DNA of 59,061 nt from CALBPI01 sp039033695 (GTDB lineage Bacteria; Pseudomonadota; Gammaproteobacteria; Steroidobacterales; Woeseiaceae): contig JBCCCC010000005.1 of assembly GCA_039033695.1 (NCBI GenBank), positions 1 to 59,061 of the forward strand, written 5' to 3'. The position numbers and the translations under genes were made by a program. The notes beneath the pieces were generated by a model that saw nothing but the letters and a program-made list of their open reading frames with translations, did not search any database and was not told the origin of the DNA. Shown here piece by piece: positions 54,872 to 59,061 of the stretch; position 1 is the first letter of the stretch, and the number at the start of each line of letters is the position of its first letter.

Positions 54872-55031
54872 GCAACCAGCAGCGGGGCATGGAATATTTC
54901 GCTCCAACGAGGTGAACCCGCTCGACTCCTTTGGTCTGGTGGCGACACATATTCATGCGACACATTTGGCGACGTTGGAATTTGCAAGCCCCCATGGCTG
55001 ACAGTACAACGCGCTCGGCAGCAGTATACAG

Positions 55032-55970
55032 ATGGCTTTAATGGCAATAAACGACAACCCCGACGGAAAAGGCAGCATTGCTGCTGCCGAGGTGATCATC
55101 GACAAGTTTCTCGATGCGATCTGGATGGAGCGCGGCTTGTCCAAGAACACGCTGGGCGCCTATCGGGCTGACCTGATGTCGCTCGCCCGTTGGCTGGCGT
55201 CTCGTGACGTCGAAGTCGACAAGGCGAGTAAAGCTGACTTGCTGGCGTTTATCGGCTGGCGCGTGGAAGAGGGTGCAAAGCCGCGGTCGACGGCTCGCCA
55301 ACTGTCGAGTTTTCGTCGATTCTACCGCTATCTTGCCGGTGAAAAACGTCGCGATGACGACCCGACGGTCGATATCGCAATGCCCCGCATTGGTCGGTCT
55401 TTGCCCAAGACACTGACGGAAGATGAAGTTGAGGCATTGCTGGCGGCGCCCAATGTTTCAGAACCCCTCGGGCATCGTGACCGGGCGATGCTTGAGTTGC
55501 TATATGCCACTGGCCTTCGCGTGACCGAGCTGATCAGTTTGACACAGGCGCAAGTCAACCTGAACCAAGGCGTTCTGCGCATTGTCGGTAAAGGCGACCG
55601 CGAGCGTTTGATTCCACTGGGCGAAGAGTCGCAGCGGTGGTTACGCGATTTCATTGAAGGACCGCGGCTAGAAATCTTGCTCGAGCGGCAGACCGATTAC
55701 CTGTTCCCAACCCGCCGCGGCGATCGCATGACGCGCCAGGCGTTCTGGCACATCATCAAGCGTTACGCGCAGAAGGCGAACATTCAGGATGGGCTGTCAC
55801 CGCACTCACTGCGGCATGCCTTCGCGACCCATTTGCTCAACCACGGCGCTGATCTTCGGGTTGTGCAAATGCTGTTAGGGCATAGCGACCTGTCGACGAC
55901 ACAAATCTATACGCATGTCGCACGCGAGCGCATGAAAGAGCTGCACGAACGCCATCACCCGCGCGGTTGA
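55032..55970 (+). CDS. xerD: Tyrosine recombinase XerD
   Basis: The 312-residue recombinase resolves chromosome dimers at dif with XerC. It has an N-terminal SAM-like DNA-binding domain (about 20-110) and a C-terminal catalytic domain with Arg in YATGLRVTEL, Lys in VGKGDRER, the HSLRHAFATHLL pair, the GHSDLSTTQIYTHV His and the Tyr nucleophile. It could be XerC by family, but dsbC follows, as in many gammaproteobacteria where xerD is the neighbour. ATG 55041 is an alternative start three codons in. Confidence 0.93.
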   Translation: MALMAINDNPDGKGSIAAAEVIIDKFLDAIWMERGLSKNTLGAYRADLMSLARWLASRDVEVDKASKADLLAFIGWRVEEGAKPRSTARQLSSFRRFYRYLAGEKRRDDDPTVDIAMPRIGRSLPKTLTEDEVEALLAAPNVSEPLGHRDRAMLELLYATGLRVTELISLTQAQVNLNQGVLRIVGKGDRERLIPLGEESQRWLRDFIEGPRLEILLERQTDYLFPTRRGDRMTRQAFWHIIKRYAQKANIQDGLSPHSLRHAFATHLLNHGADLRVVQMLLGHSDLSTTQIYTHVARERMKELHERHHPRG

Positions 55971-56106
55971 TCGCGAGGCGACGATCTGTCGACTGAAACA
56001 AAACGCGTTCTGACAGGGTCATAGGTGGCAGATACCCAAAATTGCAGTCTTGCCCGTGCCCAGCGCTCGTGTGATCATTGCCCCCCCGTGAATTCCCGGA
56101 GCCATC

Positions 56107-56865
56107 ATGCCTAGTCTTGCGAGTTGTTTTGTTGCTATCAGTGCTGTCTTGTTGTTCTCGATCGGCGCAGCCTCAGCAGAAGAGAACGGGATTTCGGATG
56201 CCGAGCTTGATGCCGTGCGCGCCGAAATGGCTAGTAAATTCCCCAATCTCGACGCCAAGAATATTAACCGCGCGCCCGTGCCTGGTTTGCTCGAAATACG
56301 CCAGGGCGCGCTGGTCGCTTATCTGACGAACGATGGCCGCTACCTGATGCAGGGTGAGCTCATCGATCTGGACAGCAACGTCAATCTGACTCAGGCGAGC
56401 ATCGCGCTGAGCCGCAAGGAGGCGATGGCACAGGTGAACCCGAATGCGGGAATTACGTTCACACCCGACAGTCCGAAGCATACGGTCACGATCTTCACTG
56501 ACATTGACTGCACCTTCTGTCGCAAATTGCACCAGGAGATCGAAACCTATAACGACGCCGGTATCGCGGTTCGGTATCTGATGTATCCGCGTAGTGGGCC
56601 GAACACACGCTCATGGGAAAAGGCCGAAGAAGTTTGGTGTGCCGACGATCAGCAAGCTGCTATGACGCGCGCCAAACTCGGTGAGTCGCTGCCCGCCGCG
56701 ACGTGCGACGCCAGTGTGATACGTGATCATTTTCAGGCTGGCCTAAACGTGGGCGTTAGTGGTACGCCGACAATTGTAATGGAAGACGGCAACGTCATTG
56801 GCGGGTATGTGCCTGCCGCCGAACTTGCAGCACAGCTCAACGCGAGTGAGAGCGCTAGTCAGTAA
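56107..56865 (+). CDS. dsbC: Periplasmic disulfide isomerase DsbC
   Basis: The 252-residue protein has a signal peptide (residues 1-24, cut after ASA), an N-terminal dimerisation domain (about 30-95) and a thioredoxin-like domain with the CTFC active site (Cys135/Cys138) and the cis-proline GTPT loop. It shuffles wrong disulfides in periplasmic proteins and is recycled by DsbD. It follows xerD by 136 bases. Confidence 0.95.
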   Translation: MPSLASCFVAISAVLLFSIGAASAEENGISDAELDAVRAEMASKFPNLDAKNINRAPVPGLLEIRQGALVAYLTNDGRYLMQGELIDLDSNVNLTQASIALSRKEAMAQVNPNAGITFTPDSPKHTVTIFTDIDCTFCRKLHQEIETYNDAGIAVRYLMYPRSGPNTRSWEKAEEVWCADDQQAAMTRAKLGESLPAATCDASVIRDHFQAGLNVGVSGTPTIVMEDGNVIGGYVPAAELAAQLNASESASQ

Positions 56866-57009
56866 CTGCAGCGCGCTGACCAAAGGAACACGTGGTCCGC
56901 GCGGGAACGAAAGCTAAAGTTCGCTGCTGGTGTCGTTGGCCGAAATGAACATCCGAGCCTCGACAGGGTGTTAAGTTGGCGAGTCCTGGCGTTGGCAAGG
57001 GTTGGCTAA

Positions 57010-57333
57010 TCAGCGTTCGAGGTGCTGTTCCTTGTCTTCCACATCGCGCCAGTCGTCGGCATCCGCGGGGGGCTCTTTGGCCTCTGTGATCACCGGCCAG
57101 CCGGCCGCCAGTTCTGCATTCAACTCAAGGAAATGCGCCTGATCGTTGGGAAGCTCGTCCTCAGAATAGATTGCTTCAACGGGGCATTCCGGCTCGCACA
57201 ACGTGCAGTCAATACACTCATCAGGGTCGATGACCAGAAAGTTAGGTCCTTCGTGGAAGCAGTCCACCGGACATACCTCGACACAGTCGGTGAATTTGCA
57301 CTTGATACACGATTGAGTGACCACGAACGTCAT
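57010..57333 (-). CDS. fdxA: Seven-iron ferredoxin FdxA
   Basis: The 107-residue ferredoxin has cysteines at 9, 12, 17, 21, 40, 43, 46 and 50, which fit one [3Fe-4S] and one [4Fe-4S] cluster. Sequences CIKCKFTDCVEVCP and CIDCTLCEPECP and the acidic C-terminal half match the Azotobacter-type ferredoxin family. Its partner is unknown. AGGAAGA lies ten bases before ATG 57333. Confidence 0.95.
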   Translation of the reverse strand: MTFVVTQSCIKCKFTDCVEVCPVDCFHEGPNFLVIDPDECIDCTLCEPECPVEAIYSEDELPNDQAHFLELNAELAAGWPVITEAKEPPADADDWRDVEDKEQHLER

Positions 57334-57381
57334 ACGACAGTCTTCCTGATTCAGTAGTGAGCCAATAATTCCGGCAGTCTA

Positions 57382-57915
57382 TCAGTAGATTCGCCGCTCG
57401 GCACTATGCGAATGCACACCGTTATTCTTGCCGTCATCCTCAATATACTTCTGAAGCGCAAACGTACCGCTGGGGAACGCGATCTCATCCCACGGAATTT
57501 GCGAAGGGTCGTACAAAGCGACGTCCAGGCTCTCGATGCCCGGTGCAAAACCGGAAACGAGACGGGCGGTGTAGAACACGTGCACCTGCCCGGCATGTGG
57601 CACGTCAACAGCGGCAAACAAATGACCAATTTCGACATCGGCGCAAGCTTCTTCCATTGTTTCGCGCGCAGCGCCTTGTTGCATGGTTTCGTTGAGCTCC
57701 ATGAATCCGGCGGGCACCGTCCAATATCCAATGCGTGGTGCTATGGCCCGTTTGCAAAGCAAAATTTTGCCATCCCGCTCAGGCACGCAACCGACGACGA
57801 TTTTGGGGTTTTGATAATGTATGGTTTCGCATGACGGGCACACCCAGCGCTCCTGCGTGTCGCCGTCGGGTACGGCTCGGCTGACCGTGTGGCCACAGTT
57901 GGAGCAAAACTTCAT
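57382..57915 (-). CDS. NUDIX hydrolase with zinc ribbon
   Basis: The 177-residue protein begins with a zinc ribbon (CSNCGHTV, CPSCETI) and then a NUDIX fold with the box GFMELNETMQQGAARETMEE. This layout resembles NudC/YpaG-type hydrolases, which split nucleoside diphosphates such as NADH or capped RNA. The protein is shorter than E. coli NudC (257). I start at ATG 57915, where the zinc ribbon begins; the longer frame runs into the tRNA region. Confidence 0.88.
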   Translation of the reverse strand: MKFCSNCGHTVSRAVPDGDTQERWVCPSCETIHYQNPKIVVGCVPERDGKILLCKRAIAPRIGYWTVPAGFMELNETMQQGAARETMEEACADVEIGHLFAAVDVPHAGQVHVFYTARLVSGFAPGIESLDVALYDPSQIPWDEIAFPSGTFALQKYIEDDGKNNGVHSHSAERRIY

Positions 57916-57966
57916 GCAAGGATTCCTGAATTGTGAGGCTGTGGCACGACGCCGGCGCGCACGGAA

Positions 57967-57983
57967 CCGCCGTGGGGCGGCGG
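57967..57983 (-). terminator. Hairpin after tRNA-Leu
   Basis: Arms CCGCCG (57967-57972) and CGGCGG (57978-57983) enclose a five-base loop. It begins nine bases beyond the tRNA 3' end on the minus strand. The T-run is poor, so it may not be a strong terminator. Confidence 0.35.
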
Positions 57984-57991
57984 TGCAGCGC

Positions 57992-58078
57992 TGGTACCAG
58001 AGGTCGGACTCGAACCGACACGCTATTGCTAGCAAGGGATTTTGAATCCCTCGTGTCTACCAATTCCACCACTCTGGC
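57992..58078 (-). tRNA. tRNA-Leu (anticodon CAA)
   Basis: On the minus strand an 87-base cloverleaf runs from GCCAGAG to an encoded CCA end. The acceptor stem pairs GCCAGAG with CTCTGGT, including one G-U pair. The anticodon loop TTCAAAA between AGGGA and TCCCT gives CAA, reading UUG. A long variable arm and the GGTTCGAGTCC T-arm are present, as expected for a class II tRNA. A TAGAAT at 58104-58109 (minus strand) may be its -10 box. Confidence 0.95.
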
Positions 58079-58215
58079 ATTGGGCGGCTGCAAACCACGC
58101 GTAATTCTAGCGAAATATCGCCCTGAGGGAAGCCCTATCTCACGTCAATGCGATATTGGCAAAATTAATTGCCGACAACTGCGACCCTTTTGCCGAGTCC
58201 GGCATCTAACAGGTC

Positions 58216-58842
58216 ATGAGCGGATTTAGTCAACTTAAGCCAGACGACGCGATGGTTCGGCGCGCACAGCGTATGGACCCGAAGGCGCTGGATATCCTGT
58301 TCCGGATGTTTGCACCGGCCGTCTATACCTTGACACTTCGGCTTACCCAATCGGCCGCGGTGGCCGATGACCTCACGCAAGAGACATTCGTCGACATATT
58401 GCGCGGGTTGCCAGGCTTTCGCTTTAACGCTTCCCTGTCGACGTGGGTACGTCGCATTGCCGTATCGCGTTGTCTTATGCATATGCGCTCGGCATGGGAA
58501 CGCAAGGCTATTGCCCTGGACGCGATCGCCGAGCCAGCGTCTGCCGATATCGATCATGCGACCCGCATTGAGTTGGGTCATGATCTCGCGGCTGCGCTGG
58601 GCGAGCTGGCGCCAAACGCGCGGGTCGTTGTGTGGTTGCATGATGTCGAAGGCTACACACATCGTGAAATCGCCGAGTTGATGGATAAGTCTGTGAGTTT
58701 TTCCAAGTCTTGCCTGTCCCGAGCACACCAGCAATTGCGTGATGTGTTGGTCAGTGAGGAAGACGGATCGCCGACCAGCGATAACACATCACAGGCGGAT
58801 GCACCGGCTGTGGTGCCTATCTTGCAAAGGTGCATGCAATGA
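58216..58842 (+). CDS. ECF-type RNA polymerase sigma factor
   Basis: The 208-residue sigma-70-family protein has region 2 (DDLTQETFVDILRGL and the WVRRIAVSRCL promoter-melting part) and region 4 (LGELAPNARVVVWL and the recognition helix near SVSFSKSCLSRAHQQL). There is no region 1.1 or 3. The C-terminal tail of about 30 residues is polar. The start of the next gene overlaps its stop by four bases; that gene encodes the probable membrane anti-sigma factor. The signal is unknown. Confidence 0.93.
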   Translation: MSGFSQLKPDDAMVRRAQRMDPKALDILFRMFAPAVYTLTLRLTQSAAVADDLTQETFVDILRGLPGFRFNASLSTWVRRIAVSRCLMHMRSAWERKAIALDAIAEPASADIDHATRIELGHDLAAALGELAPNARVVVWLHDVEGYTHREIAELMDKSVSFSKSCLSRAHQQLRDVLVSEEDGSPTSDNTSQADAPAVVPILQRCMQ

Positions 58843-59061
58843 ATGACCAAACATCAATCAGTGAACATGAAGCCAAGCGCATCGCCGAGCAGTTGCGCGC
58901 GCTGCCCCATGTACAGCCACCTGCGCAGGTGATGCAGAAACTCTCAACGCTGGCGGCACACCGCAGCAGATCGCGGTTTTGGAGTCGCACAATGGCGCTG
59001 GCCGCCAGCGTCGGGCTGGCGACTGTGCTTGGTGTTGTACTGGCAACGCGTATGGACCCGC
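58839..59061 (+). CDS. Probable anti-sigma factor, cut by window edge
   Basis: The frame starts at ATG 58839, overlapping the sigma gene stop (ATGA), and is open to the window edge; 74 codons are visible. The first 45 residues are polar and helical, as expected of a cytoplasmic sigma-binding part. A hydrophobic segment rich in Ala, Val and Leu follows near residues 52-69 and would span the membrane. No zinc motif is visible. The call rests on position and topology. Confidence 0.65.
   Translation, partial: MNDQTSISEHEAKRIAEQLRALPHVQPPAQVMQKLSTLAAHRSRSRFWSRTMALAASVGLATVLGVVLATRMDP

Noticed and set aside
56866..57009. Imperfect GC-rich hairpin after dsbC
   Set aside because: The stem has a two-base bulge and is not followed by T residues; the terminator call is not supported.

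Overview
The window is gene-dense chromosomal DNA with moderately high G+C. It most likely comes from an aerobic, heterotrophic gammaproteobacterium. Supporting genes include xerD-dsbC adjacency, slyX, zapE, uup, fdxA, a giant NAD-glutamate dehydrogenase and a TonB2/TtpC/DUF3450-type energy-transduction locus. A marine lineage such as Woeseiales is a guess only. I see no insertion sequence, prophage, CRISPR array or rRNA. There is one tRNA (Leu, CAA). No stretch longer than about 270 bases lacks a gene.

Layout. 1-2.4 kb (minus): a four-gene membrane redox operon with a ferric-reductase-like/Rieske fusion, cut by the left edge. 2.4-10.3 kb: a TauE/SafE exporter, gamma-glutamyltransferase, TypA, an MFS transporter, maleylacetoacetate isomerase and an XdhC-like factor. 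10.3-12.8 kb: an unusual protein with two receiver-like domains, one membrane helix, a helical-repeat region and a TonB C-terminus. 13-19 kb: thrS with a hairpin in its leader, zur, a YdjM-like membrane protein, glnS and a queuosine-precursor transporter. 19-21.6 kb: a pair of acyl-CoA dehydrogenases. 21.8-25.3 kb: the molybdenum cofactor cluster moaA-moaC-mobA-moaD-moaE, with a MocA-like gene facing it. 25.3-34.8 kb: MaoC, an IMPase-like protein, nitrilase, slyX, uup, an acyl-CoA ligase/small membrane protein/SDR/Mpo1-like operon, DUF1499 and tesB. 34.8-41.6 kb (minus): NAD-GDH, NYN-OST-HTH protein, gpmA and gamma-carbonic anhydrase. 41.8-48.2 kb: tryptophan dioxygenase, MarR, ZapE, ETF-ubiquinone oxidoreductase, SDR dehydrogenase and thiolase. 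48.5-54 kb: DUF3450, TtpC-like, ExbB, two ExbD, TonB and TPR. 54-59 kb: an acyltransferase, xerD, dsbC, fdxA, NUDIX, tRNA-Leu, and a sigma factor with a truncated probable anti-sigma gene.

How the genes work together. Fatty-acid and acyl-CoA catabolism is spread over several operons: ligase, two acyl-CoA dehydrogenases, MaoC hydratase, SDR dehydrogenase, thiolase, thioesterase and ETF-QO, which passes electrons to quinone. Amino-acid catabolism is represented by NAD-GDH, tryptophan dioxygenase and maleylacetoacetate isomerase. Molybdenum cofactor synthesis is nearly complete, but no molybdoenzyme lies in the window. The TonB2-type locus should energise outer-membrane uptake. The separate receiver-TonB protein could link an intracellular signal to that process, and it is the most unusual gene here.
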